From Peptococcaceae bacterium BRH_c4b (lineage in GTDB: Bacteria > Bacillota > Desulfotomaculia > Desulfotomaculales > Desulfocucumaceae), in contig LADO01000036.1 in NCBI GenBank assembly GCA_000961595.1, positions 56,777-120,776 on the forward strand: 64,000 bases of DNA, written 5' to 3'. Under the pieces are notes generated by a model. It saw only the letters and a list, made by a program, of their open reading frames with translations. It ran no database searches and was not told the DNA's origin. Both the position numbers and the translations under genes were made by a program. This document shows positions 1 to 8,565 of the stretch, in pieces (the first letter of the stretch is position 1; every line of letters begins with the position of its first letter).

Positions 1-2791
1 GCGCGTAACCTCCGTACATACCCAGCAGCGCAGGGTAGCGCCCGCCCTGGCTGCGGCGTTCAACTTCCGCGGCGCTGATCCATTTCAGTAAATGACGTTT
101 GGACACGAATAAGCGGTACAGGGTGCTGGCGATTGCGTCCAGCAACAGCACGCTTTGGAACGGCAGTGTGATAATAGTTACCAAAACTTGACCGGCTGTA
201 GCCAGCAAGCTCCGTGGACGCCAAAACGTCCGCCTGATCGCCACCAATTGGCGAAGCAACGGTAAAAACAATGTAGCGAACACAAAAGCGAGCCATCGCC
301 CGGGAGAACCGGGTAAGAGGGTCAGGCCGAGCAGCAGTACTGCAAACTGCGCCGGCGGCAGTAAACTGTGCCGGAGATTGTCGATTATTTGCCAGCGGGT
401 AAGGGGGGATAAATCAACCGGCACAAGCGTTCCCCGCCGGTCACGGGCACGGTGAAACAGCCATAGGAGTAATTGCCAATCGCCGCGCGTCCAGCGGTGC
501 ATTCTCTTCTGATAAGCGCTGAACGTGGATGGGTACTCATCGATTAATTCAATGTCCGGCAGCAGGCCGGCGCGTATAAACCCGCCTTCCAATAAGTCGT
601 GGCTGAGCACCCGGTTTTCTGGAATACGTTCACACAAAACTTTCGCAAATGCGTCAACATCGAATATACCCTTCCCCGTAAAAATACCCTGCCCTAACCC
701 GTCCTGGTATGGATCGGAGACGGCGAAGGCGTACGGATCGATTCCCGGATCTGCCGACCATAAATAAGCAAATCGCGAACGTAAGGCCGCCCCGTGGCTA
801 ATGCCGATACGCGGTTGCAGAACTCCGTATCCCTCGATGACCCGTGTACGCGTACGGTTTAACCGTGGCCGGTTGTAGGGCAGATGCAGGGTGCCAATCA
901 TCCGCTGCGCGCTTCCCAGCGGCAGTTGCGTATCCGCGTCAAGGGTGATGACGTAACGGATGCGCGACAAGATAGCTGTGTCCCCGACTACGCAGTCGTA
1001 AGTCGTATCCGTCCGTCCTTTAAGCAGTTCGACAAACTCCACCAATTTGCCTCGCTTGCGCTCCCACCCCATCCATACCCCCTCGGACGGGTTCCACAAC
1101 CTGCAGCGCTGAAAGAGGTGAAATGTACTCCCGCCCGTGCGGGAGTACGTGCAGTTTAACTCCTCAATGCTTGCGCGTGCAGCGGCAAGGACGGCAGCAT
1201 CCTCTGGCAGTCTCTGCGCATCTGCATCAACAAGATCACCCAGGAGAGCGAAGTGGATATTCGAGTCGCGGTTGGCCAGATAATGCAGTTCCAGCCGGTC
1301 TGCCAATTCCTGCACCTCTTTGACTGTGGACCAGATTACGGGAATGACGACCATAGTGGTAGCTTCAGGTGGAATCCCATGCGAGAAATCGTATCTCAAC
1401 AGCGGCCGTGACCGCCTGGCGCACTCTATCAGCCAGTGTGCCGCCGTGACAGCCCACTGGCTCGCGGGCAACGACAGCGCCAGCAGCAGCATCGCCCACT
1501 GTGCAGTGTTGAAGCTGGCGCCCCCTCCGATCCATACGGCGAATCCGAGCAGGACGACCATGAACAATCCTGTAAGGATGGTGAAATACGCGCCGGTGGC
1601 ACGACGCAAAATTCCTGTTTCCGGCAGATACCGGGGAGTGCTGCACATTTTCAGCGCGCGCCGCAGCTCCTTGACACCATCCGGTTCCAGCAGGTAGTAA
1701 GGAGCAAATGCCTGGCGCGGCAATTCTTCTAAATTTGCCGGACTGCCGGCAGACTCAGCCGCCTGCGCCCTCTCCGCGCACGCCTGCTCGTATTCCTGCG
1801 CTGCAAGCTCGACGGCCTGCTGCGCGACCAGATTTTCCGGCACACGCAAGCGGCGTGCCAATTGCTCAACGCGCCTCCGCAGCACGTCGCGGCTTGAGAA
1901 ATCAAGCAGCGGGTAGACGCCTGCGCTTTCTTCGCGCAGAGTGTGCTCAACCATGCAAATCTGCTCGAACCGATCGCTCCATTGCAGGCGCGAAATTTTG
2001 CGCATGCTTCCGATGAGGTTGCCTGTGGTCACTTGATAGGCAGCCTGAAGCTGATACTCATAGGAGACGATTCGATCAAGGCTGTCAGGGCCATTTTCAA
2101 GTTTGCAGATCAGCCATTCCCGTACGGTTGCTGAATCGTCCGCCCATTCACGAAGGTGCCTGACCAAGTGGACGATCAGCGGACCGGAGAGCGGCATATC
2201 CTGGCCCGCTTCTTCAAGGGCAACCTGAAGAACATCAGGATTCAACTTCGACGGCTCTATGCGCGCCAGCAACCGTTCGACTAATGTACACACTTCTCGC
2301 CGCTCGCGGACCAGTTCCATTACTTTGTCCAGGCGCCGGATCAAAGCGATGCGCAGGATAAGAGGAACCGCCCACGCCTCAGCAATAGTCAAAACCGATA
2401 CTTCCTGGTAAAAATTGATGTATGAAACCAGTGCGTCCTCATCTAGGTGCCCGTCCACATGCTCAAGATAATCAGCACAGATAGACAGTATCCTTGTCTT
2501 GCCGGTCTTGCGCAGGTGCGGCATTTCCAGCAAAAAGGCTTCGGAAAGTTGGTGATGGACGACCAGCACCTGTTCCTCGATGAACTCAGCATGATCGAGC
2601 AGCCATTCTTCCGCGGGCTGCGAACAGTTTGCACAGCCGTCCTGCAGGGAACGTATAAACACACGCAAATTCTCGACGTCCGCATAAAACTCCCGCCACA
2701 GGCGCTTTGAGGACTTAAGTCTCACGTAAGGGCCGTGTGTCAGTGCAAGTTCATGGGCTTTTTGCCGGAGCTGTTCAGTATTTAGAATCAT
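1..2791 (-). CDS. ndvB: Cyclic beta-1,2-glucan synthase-like protein (GT84), partial
   Basis: The frame is open from an ATG at 2791, preceded by a good GGAGG, to the left edge, so about the first 930 residues are present and the C-terminal part is outside the window. A soluble helical N-terminal region (about 1-400) is followed by hydrophobic segments. Next comes a family-2-like glycosyltransferase core with LANRDSNIHFALLGD, VWMGWERKRGKL, the TLDADTQLP motif, DPGIDPY, SHDLLEGG and HRWTRGDW, then more membrane segments. These motifs are characteristic of NdvB, which builds cyclic beta-1,2-glucans from UDP-glucose at the membrane; full proteins (about 2,800 residues) end in a GH94 phosphorylase-like part that I cannot see. 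Base composition is more GC-rich than most of the window, which may indicate transfer. Family assignment is firm; product identity is inferred. Confidence 0.88.
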   Translation of the reverse strand, partial: MILNTEQLRQKAHELALTHGPYVRLKSSKRLWREFYADVENLRVFIRSLQDGCANCSQPAEEWLLDHAEFIEEQVLVVHHQLSEAFLLEMPHLRKTGKTRILSICADYLEHVDGHLDEDALVSYINFYQEVSVLTIAEAWAVPLILRIALIRRLDKVMELVRERREVCTLVERLLARIEPSKLNPDVLQVALEEAGQDMPLSGPLIVHLVRHLREWADDSATVREWLICKLENGPDSLDRIVSYEYQLQAAYQVTTGNLIGSMRKISRLQWSDRFEQICMVEHTLREESAGVYPLLDFSSRDVLRRRVEQLARRLRVPENLVAQQAVELAAQEYEQACAERAQAAESAGSPANLEELPRQAFAPYYLLEPDGVKELRRALKMCSTPRYLPETGILRRATGAYFTILTGLFMVVLLGFAVWIGGGASFNTAQWAMLLLALSLPASQWAVTAAHWLIECARRSRPLLRYDFSHGIPPEATTMVVIPVIWSTVKEVQELADRLELHYLANRDSNIHFALLGDLVDADAQRLPEDAAVLAAARASIEELNCTYSRTGGSTFHLFQRCRLWNPSEGVWMGWERKRGKLVEFVELLKGRTDTTYDCVVGDTAILSRIRYVITLDADTQLPLGSAQRMIGTLHLPYNRPRLNRTRTRVIEGYGVLQPRIGISHGAALRSRFAYLWSADPGIDPYAFAVSDPYQDGLGQGIFTGKGIFDVDAFAKVLCERIPENRVLSHDLLEGGFIRAGLLPDIELIDEYPSTFSAYQKRMHRWTRGDWQLLLWLFHRARDRRGTLVPVDLSPLTRWQIIDNLRHSLLPPAQFAVLLLGLTLLPGSPGRWLAFVFATLFLPLLRQLVAIRRTFWRPRSLLATAGQVLVTIITLPFQSVLLLDAIASTLYRLFVSKRHLLKWISAAEVERRSQGGRYPALLGMYGGYA

Positions 2792-2958
2792 CAGTCCTCC
2801 CGAAGAATATCAGAAGTTGATAGTAATTTAGGATTCATTACCATGCGATGTTATGGAATCGGAAACAGTTAAAATATTCCCCGTTAGGATATTAATTATT
2901 AATTAATTTTGATTTGCCCTGACAAAAACAGTAGAAGGGTGGAATTCCAGCAGATTGT

Positions 2959-3045
2959 ATGAAAGAAAAACGGTGTGATGATAGGGTTAATTATGTTGGT
3001 TTCTGCCAAAACTGCGGCTCTAAATTGGGGGGGGAAATGAGATAG
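2959..3045 (+). CDS. Possible 28-aa zinc-ribbon-like peptide
   Basis: This short frame ends with FCQNCGSKLGGEMR, which resembles the N-terminal CxxC knuckle of zinc-ribbon proteins. The purine-rich stretch upstream is too far from the ATG to be a convincing ribosome binding site. It lies in the otherwise gene-free interval 2792-3092 and is followed by a hairpin terminator. It may be a gene remnant or chance. Confidence 0.2.
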   Translation: MKEKRCDDRVNYVGFCQNCGSKLGGEMR

Positions 3046-3056
3046 GAGATGATTCC

Positions 3057-3087
3057 AAAAACCCCACCGTTTTACGGCGGGGTTTTT
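3057..3087. terminator. Hairpin terminator
   Basis: The stem aaaaaccccaccg / cggcggggttttt has one mismatch, a short T-rich loop, and flanking A and T runs on both sides. It can therefore terminate the leftward permease remnant that ends at 3093 as well as rightward transcription. Confidence 0.7.
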
Positions 3088-3092
3088 ACACC

Positions 3093-3995
3093 TTATTGCA
3101 TTTTGAGTTTTTTATCCAATGCGGCTTTAAGCAAAAGGTAGCACAAAGAACTGGAAAGCAAGCCCGTCACAGAGGTCCCCCAATATTTGGGAAGTCCCCT
3201 GGCAACAACAATACCGGTCAGTATAGCGATGAATCCGGGGATATTTAATTTTTGCGGAGATTTTGCCGGGGTCTCCTGTCCTGATAAACGGTTGTTTATA
3301 AAGAAATCCATTAACAGTACCCCTAACACAGGTGAAAAAAGAAGGGCTAAAAAGGAAAGTATGTCTTGTAAATGCTGCTCTATGCCCATTACCGCCAGCG
3401 CCGTGCCGGCAATTCCGGATACAAGGGTATTTTTCCAGCGGCTGATTTTGGGGAAAATGTTTGTTACGGCAAGACCGGAGGAGTAGAGAAGATTAAAGTT
3501 GGTTGTACCGTTGGCGATGAATATAAAAACCAGGGCGGGCACGCCCAGGCCGAAACTCTGAATCTCCTTGACAGGGTTCCACTCACCGGTTGCAGCGGTA
3601 CAAAACATACCAATCAAGCCAAGGAAAAAAGACATGATAAAGGTGCCCGGCAGAACTCCCATCCAGTTACTGCGGTTGTTAAGGGTATAACGGGTAAAAT
3701 CAGAGGCCGCCAGGGCTCCGGCTATGTACCCCCCGATGACCAGATCCACACCCTGCCAGTAATTCAGGCCCCCGGTTTTTACATAATCCAGCCTCATTTC
3801 CCCCAAATTGTTACTGAATAGTTCAAACAGTATCCACAGGCAGAACAACGTTAGTAGCGGGACAGAAAAACAGCTATACCGTTTTATTTTCTCAAAGCCG
3901 AAAATTGCTGCATAGGAATTAAATATGCCCCCAATAACAATAAACAAAAGGGGGTTACTAACCGGACCACTAAAATAAGTAGTTGATAGTCTCAA
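3093..3995 (-). pseudogene. NCS1 nucleobase:cation symporter (CodB-like), N-terminally truncated
   Basis: The 300 residues match the middle and C-terminal part of cytosine permease-type NCS1 transporters: GGIFNSYAAIFGFEKIKRYS, the segment VIGGYIAGALAASDFTRY, and a chain of hydrophobic helices to the end. Family members run to about 400-450 residues with 12 helices, so roughly the first third is missing. The frame begins inside the 3' end of the upstream membrane gene (ATGA-type overlap at 3992-3995), which looks like a deletion or recombination junction rather than a true start. A functional transporter is unlikely. Substrate cannot be deduced. Confidence 0.7.
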
Positions 3996-4540
3996 TTAAA
4001 GGATAGCCTCTTTAATAAACCATTAACCCACCTTATGAATATTGCAATAACAATATATATTGGAAAAGAATATATGTACTTCCATTTTAATAACTGATAA
4101 TATCCCAGTTGTACCAGTATTGGCTCTGCTATAAACGCAAATATCCCGGCTATAACAATATGGCCGATAATAAACCATTTCCAGGATTGAATGTACTGGT
4201 AAAAGAGCATGTAAGTTACCATTAAAACTGATATATCAAAAACAATAAGAACATCTAATAAGGGAATGAGTTGATAGTGGTATTCCCAAAAGTCATACTC
4301 TACACCAATTGCGTCAAAGGATATGGTCATTAAAGAAACCATAAGACCATAAGTTAGAATTTCAAATATTCTTTTTTTGTCTATAAGCTTCCACCAAACA
4401 ATCCAGGGTAACAAAAAAATAACCACTAAAAGCCACCACTGCCAGGTAAACAAAATCTCATTAACCCATATTTTTTGGAGCATCTTATCTGCCTGTGACT
4501 GGATTTCAGATTCTTTAATGAAAGAACTCTTTGCTTTCAC
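3992..4540 (-). CDS. CBO0543-type integral membrane protein
   Basis: This is a 182-residue protein with a short charged N-terminus and about five hydrophobic helices. Features such as WKLIDKKRIFEILTYGL, GVEYDFWEYHYQLIPLLDVL and the aromatic-rich last helices resemble the uncharacterised CBO0543 family common in Bacillus and Clostridia spore formers. No catalytic motif is visible. It ends at the junction with the truncated permease. Function is unknown; the family assignment is from recalled pattern only. Confidence 0.55.
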   Translation of the reverse strand: MKAKSSFIKESEIQSQADKMLQKIWVNEILFTWQWWLLVVIFLLPWIVWWKLIDKKRIFEILTYGLMVSLMTISFDAIGVEYDFWEYHYQLIPLLDVLIVFDISVLMVTYMLFYQYIQSWKWFIIGHIVIAGIFAFIAEPILVQLGYYQLLKWKYIYSFPIYIVIAIFIRWVNGLLKRLSFN

Positions 4541-4845
4541 GTTAATGATACCTCTATTTATGGATTTGGTTTTTCTCTATGGTACCGGTTACAAAAGTCA
4601 CGTACCATAGATTATGCCCTTATTTAAGCAGCTACAACCATCTTGTTCAATGAAGGTTATGTTTGTCAGGATAGAGTCTCAATATGCTTTCAAAAAAGGC
4701 TGCTGACAAATTGTGTTTGTCAGCAGCCTGAACCGCATCTTGAGGGTGCGCCTATAATATTCTTAAAAATGACTTTATGTTTTTCACCTATTTTGGCGGC
4801 TAATTTAGGGACCGGCATCGGCCGGACCGTCGGCTGCGTTATAGT
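4541..4845. other. Gene-free interval
   Basis: I see no coding frame in this stretch. It holds the terminator hairpin at 4691-4729 described separately and nothing else I recognise. Confidence 0.6.
4691..4729 (-). terminator. Strong intrinsic terminator of the Spx/ArsC-like gene
   Basis: A perfect 14-bp stem (4697-4710 with 4716-4729, loop ttgtg) is followed on the minus strand by a run of T. It lies about 115 bases after the stop of the leftward gene at 4846. Confidence 0.85.
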
Positions 4846-5178
4846 TTAGCTCCACCCATGCCAGACCTCATGGCAATAGCCAACCGTGACCTTGGACCCG
4901 TTCCTCACAATTGGAGTTTTAAAAAGCAACGGGTGAGCCAGCAGCATCTCCTCCTTGTCGTGAACGATATATTTAAGATTGCGTTTGGCATATTCTTTTC
5001 CCGCTGTGTCGATAAGGTTTTCCAGGCTCACCACTGACTTGACCTTGTCCAGTTCGCCTTTGCTGAGTCCCCGCACTGTTAAGTCAACAAAATGATAAGA
5101 TATGTTGCGTTCCTTGAAATAGCGCTCTGCTTTCCTGCTATCCTGGCATTTTTTTGTGCCGAATATCTGGATGTTCAT
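4846..5178 (-). CDS. ArsC/Spx-family thioredoxin-fold protein
   Basis: The preferred start is the ATG at 5178 (MNIQIFGTKKCQDS), which has a GAGGCGG purine stretch upstream; an in-frame ATG at 5226 adds 16 unlikely residues. The protein is 110 residues, the normal size for the ArsC/Spx/YffB family. It carries a CxxS motif (Cys-Gln-Asp-Ser) near residue 11, the FKERNISYHFVDL strand-helix, and FKTPIVRNGSKVTVGY near the end. Glutaredoxin-type arsenate reductases and Spx regulators share this fold. The single active-site Cys is compatible with a thiol-redox role, but arsenate activity is not shown and no ars genes are adjacent. Confidence 0.72.
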   Translation of the reverse strand: MNIQIFGTKKCQDSRKAERYFKERNISYHFVDLTVRGLSKGELDKVKSVVSLENLIDTAGKEYAKRNLKYIVHDKEEMLLAHPLLFKTPIVRNGSKVTVGYCHEVWHGWS

Positions 5179-5264
5179 CTCGCCGCCTCGCTTCTTCCGG
5201 TGTTTTTCAAGAAATACAGTATTCAAGCCATGATATATATTATTGCAGCTCAGTCGGCCCTTCT

Positions 5265-6497
5265 TTATTCAGGTATAGGCGAGGCTTCTTTTTTTTTGTT
5301 AAACAGAGTCGCCATCAACAACATGCCTATAAAAAACAGCAGAGCTGATAGCTCGTACATGGTGACCAGAGAAAACTTAACTTTCAGCCAGCCCGCCAGG
5401 CCTATCATGCTTGCCATGGCACCCATAAACAAGGGGGTGAGTACTCCGTTAACACGGCCGATTAGCGCCTCTTCTGTTTTATGCAATATTAGGGTATTGA
5501 TCCCTATGTGAATGCATGGGAAAAAAAGGCCGCTCAGGAATTGAAATGCCAGTGTCAATACCAGACTGGTTGACAGCCCAACAACAAAAATAGATATAGA
5601 GCTAACAAGCAGACCCAGCGCCAGCAGCATCTGGGGTGAGATCTTCTTCGCGATGCCCATCACCAGACCTCCACCTATCAGCATGGCAATACCGTTTACC
5701 ATCAGCAGCCATTGTAAATTTTCCTTAGGCAGGCCAAGGCGTTCCACCACGATAAATACTCCCAGCGGCTGAATGATGCCAACCGCCAACCCTACTGTAA
5801 AAAAAGTACCGCCAAGGGTTTTTAAAACCTTATTGGACCAGACATAGCGAAAACCTTCAGCCAGCTCATGCCAGAAGTGTTGCTCCGGCCTTGCAGTTGT
5901 TTTTTGCTGATCTGGCGGGAGAAAAACCAGCGCGGAGGCTGACAGCAGAAATGCCACCCCCATCACGCCAATGGAGAAAGAGATGCCGAATGTTTGATAG
6001 ACAAAGGTTCCCAGCACAGGCCCTATAATCATAAAAATGGCCATCAATGTTTGAAACATTGCCATGCTGGCTTGCAATTTATCCGCTGGTAAATGCGTTT
6101 TAAAAAGCTTCATGGCGGAAGGTTGTGAGAACTGCGAAAGTATAGCGGAAACAAGCGTGACAAAAAATATTGCTTGCCAAGTACCGTAAATGATCGCTAA
6201 AAGTACAATGATCACCGACAGTGCGCTTAATAAGTCACACCATATCATTGTACTTTTCGGCCGCCAGCGGTCTGCAAATGTACCACCGATAATAGAAAAA
6301 AGGAAAATCGGCGCGAACTCTGCAACGTATATAAGGGATACGGCAAAAGGGTTATTATCAGTTTTCTCCATTACAAACAGGAGTATGGCAAAATTTCGGA
6401 CCCAGATTCCTATTTGCAGGAATATTGCAGACATCATAATGGCTTGGATAAATCGGTTTTGAAAAATACTGGTTGATGCGGTCAAAGCTTTTGGCAT
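5265..6497 (-). CDS. MFS transporter, EntS/MFS_3-like
   Basis: The 410-residue protein has 12 predicted membrane helices in two halves and the cytoplasmic loop signature GGTFADRWRPKSTMIWCDLL between helices 2 and 3, typical of the enterobactin-exporter-like MFS_3 group. The LPADKLQASMAMFQTLMAIF segment after helix 4 also fits that group. It probably exports a small compound or drug by proton antiport at the cytoplasmic membrane. It lies 38 bases downstream on the same strand as no obvious pathway partner (the Spx-like gene follows it), so substrate is unknown. Confidence 0.8.
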   Translation of the reverse strand: MPKALTASTSIFQNRFIQAIMMSAIFLQIGIWVRNFAILLFVMEKTDNNPFAVSLIYVAEFAPIFLFSIIGGTFADRWRPKSTMIWCDLLSALSVIIVLLAIIYGTWQAIFFVTLVSAILSQFSQPSAMKLFKTHLPADKLQASMAMFQTLMAIFMIIGPVLGTFVYQTFGISFSIGVMGVAFLLSASALVFLPPDQQKTTARPEQHFWHELAEGFRYVWSNKVLKTLGGTFFTVGLAVGIIQPLGVFIVVERLGLPKENLQWLLMVNGIAMLIGGGLVMGIAKKISPQMLLALGLLVSSISIFVVGLSTSLVLTLAFQFLSGLFFPCIHIGINTLILHKTEEALIGRVNGVLTPLFMGAMASMIGLAGWLKVKFSLVTMYELSALLFFIGMLLMATLFNKKKEASPIPE

Positions 6498-6667
6498 TCT
6501 ATTTCACCTTTCGTGAGAACTTTAGTATCTTATCAGGTGACGATTTCTTTTTGTAGAAAGTTCCTAATTATTGATCATAACCAGTTTATCCCAAATCACA
6601 GATATCGTCCCCTGTTTCGCTGCCTTGTCCCTGTCTCGTCTGATTGTCAATTTTAATCTACGAAAAT

Positions 6668-7054
6668 TTATATACTTTTAAGGGTGTTACTTCTTTCAGG
6701 CATAATTTTATCGTAGGGCCAGCCTATAATTCCACCTTCCAGGTTATATACATTTGTAAAGCCCTTTTCTGCCAGAAATCCAGCCACGTCTGCGCTTCTC
6801 CGGCCTGACCTGCAATAAATGATGAGTTTGCCTGTTTTGGGAAGAGCATTGAAATCACTCTTAACCTTTCCCACAGGAATGTTTACGGCCCCGGGGATAT
6901 ACCCCGTATCAAGCAACTCTTCAGGTTCCCTAACGTCAACAAGAAATAAATCTTTATCATTTTGAAGTATTGAGTTGAGTTCCTGCGGACCTATGTTCTG
7001 GTATTCTGGAACAGCCTTTGGCGAGCAACCGCTTATAACTGCTGCCGTTAACAA
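6668..7054 (-). CDS. Rhodanese-domain lipoprotein, 5' end possibly disturbed
   Basis: The 128 residues form one rhodanese domain: LFLVDVREPEELLDTGYIPGAVNIP, the active-site loop CRSGRR, and GFTNVYNLEGGIIGWP. The catalytic cysteine is present, so sulfur transfer or sulfide/persulfide handling outside the membrane is plausible. The start shown is TTG; the short hydrophobic stretch ends in a lipobox-like ISGC, so the mature protein is probably lipid-anchored. Upstream in frame there are further hydrophobic codons (KFILLI) but no ATG/GTG before the palindromic repeat at 7083-7150, which suggests that the repeat may have replaced the original start. Confidence 0.75.
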   Translation of the reverse strand: MLTAAVISGCSPKAVPEYQNIGPQELNSILQNDKDLFLVDVREPEELLDTGYIPGAVNIPVGKVKSDFNALPKTGKLIIYCRSGRRSADVAGFLAEKGFTNVYNLEGGIIGWPYDKIMPERSNTLKSI

Positions 7055-7082
7055 TATCAGTAGTATAAATTTGGGACAAAAA

Positions 7083-7150
7083 GGGGTCAGGCTTGCACTT
7101 TTGCATTAATATGAGTTGCTGGTAAAGTGCAATAATGCAAGCCCGACCCC
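7083..7150. repeat. REP-like palindromic element
   Basis: About 25 bases at each end form an imperfect inverted repeat (ggggtcaggcttgca at the left, tgcaagcccgacccc at the right) enclosing a short centre. The same ggggtcaggc/gcctgacccc word recurs as a half-site at 30421-30432. It resembles miniature REP/MITE sequences mobilised in trans. Confidence 0.65.
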
Positions 7151-7258
7151 ATTACCATTCATGTCGTCTTTGCTATTGTTGATATGCCTTATACAATCTG
7201 CACCGTCATCCCTTAAATTAGCTAGCATTACTTCGAAATGCAACATCAAGAATCGTCC

Positions 7259-8551
7259 CTACTTGCCAAGACTTTCAAGCCTTTCGTATAAATCAGTTTT
7301 TCTCCCACGTACCCATGAACTATATACCTTCTCTGACAGCTCAGGGGGGAGGGGAAGGGAGCTTAAATTGTTTTCCTGATAAAGTTTAAAAATCTTTTTA
7401 GAGTATTTTTCGCAAAGGATAAAATCTCCGCCCCAGGCAAAGCAGCTTCGCATTTTTTGATAAATGTCCTCGAATTGATGCTCTGTGATGTTGCCAAAGG
7501 ATATATTCAGAAACTCGCAAGGCTGTAAATCACCCTTGGCATTTATATAAAACCTGTCTGTGCCACCTGCGGTACAGCCAAAAACAGCTTTATCTTCTTC
7601 AATAATCTGGGCAGAAATTGACGGGTATTGAGAAAATTCTGCTTGTAAGTTGTATTGATTTACCTTTGCTCTAATATAAGCCAGACCGTCCGGTGTGAAC
7701 TCAATATCTTCTTTGTCCAGCCAGCCACCCGCTGGCTTGGGTTTGATTATTTGGATCAGGCAGGCCTTGAAGTCCCTGGCCACCTCCATAATTCTTTCAA
7801 AAGTACCGTTATAAAAATCCTTGCTCATCAGACATGTGTTAAAAGCAACCGCCAGGCCTGCGTCATGACACATATTAACCCCGGCTTTAAGAGTATCCCA
7901 GGCATAGTCCTTGCCCATAAACTGATTGAAAACATTTGCATCGGGGCTATGCAGAGAAAACATAATAGCTGTTACATTCATTTGTTTTAGTTCCGTCAAC
8001 CTTTCTCCCGTCATGCCAACACCTGTTGAGTTTATCCAAATTTCTGATCTATCGTCAATTGATGAGCAAATCTTCTTCAACCTGTCAAAGACCAAAAAAG
8101 GCTCTCCACCCTCAATATTAAAAAAGGCGATACCCATATCCTGGAGTTTTTTTGCTGTCTTGATGAGCATGTCAATATCCGCATCCCTGCCCCGGTCAAG
8201 CTTCTGGTAACAATAACTGCAGTTATATTGGCAGGCTGAGGTAATAGATATCAATACAGTTGTACAGGGCATTTTTTCTTCGAACTGCATGAATTTATTG
8301 CAGGCAGTGTAAAAGGCCCTGGAAGGAAAACCCGGTACATACAGCCCCAACCTGGTATTGCCCCCTATTTTTACAAATTTATTGTGCTGCATCCTGGACA
8401 GAAAAAATAAAAGTCTTTTCAAAAAAAGGATGAACCTCTTTAATGAAATCTCCCCTCTGCAAAGTACAGGGATAAAGTGAAAAAAGACACTGATTTTTAA
8501 CTTCTGGTTAAACATTATTTTATGCCGGCCTGTAACATTGCTTATTATCAT
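7259..8551 (-). CDS. Radical SAM protein of the lipid-type cluster
   Basis: This 430-residue protein has the CxxxCxxC cluster motif at Cys107, Cys111 and Cys114 (SACQYNCSYC), which binds the [4Fe-4S] cluster for S-adenosylmethionine cleavage. The downstream GGEP motif (FNIEGGEPFL) also fits. The N-terminal 100 residues are basic and hydrophobic and suggest membrane association. Later cysteines (FGCTAGGTDR, LQPCEFLNIS) resemble a SPASM-like auxiliary region with few cysteines. It is the last gene of the leftward cluster, 14 bases after the SDR gene, so it probably acts on the cluster product. The reaction cannot be told; methyl, C-C or C-H chemistry are all possible. Confidence 0.82.
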   Translation of the reverse strand: MIISNVTGRHKIMFNQKLKISVFFHFIPVLCRGEISLKRFILFLKRLLFFLSRMQHNKFVKIGGNTRLGLYVPGFPSRAFYTACNKFMQFEEKMPCTTVLISITSACQYNCSYCYQKLDRGRDADIDMLIKTAKKLQDMGIAFFNIEGGEPFLVFDRLKKICSSIDDRSEIWINSTGVGMTGERLTELKQMNVTAIMFSLHSPDANVFNQFMGKDYAWDTLKAGVNMCHDAGLAVAFNTCLMSKDFYNGTFERIMEVARDFKACLIQIIKPKPAGGWLDKEDIEFTPDGLAYIRAKVNQYNLQAEFSQYPSISAQIIEEDKAVFGCTAGGTDRFYINAKGDLQPCEFLNISFGNITEHQFEDIYQKMRSCFAWGGDFILCEKYSKKIFKLYQENNLSSLPLPPELSEKVYSSWVRGRKTDLYERLESLGK

Positions 8552-8565
8552 GGTCCAGCCCCCCT

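Noticed and set aside
1125..1148. 24-base palindrome gtactcccgc...gcgggagtac
   Set aside because: It lies inside the ndvB-like coding frame, which reads through it without disruption (CTYSRTGGST), so it is not treated as a separate element.
2..2791. Many short frames on both strands at the left edge
   Set aside because: They are shadows of the single long ndvB-like frame, which has no stop inside the window.
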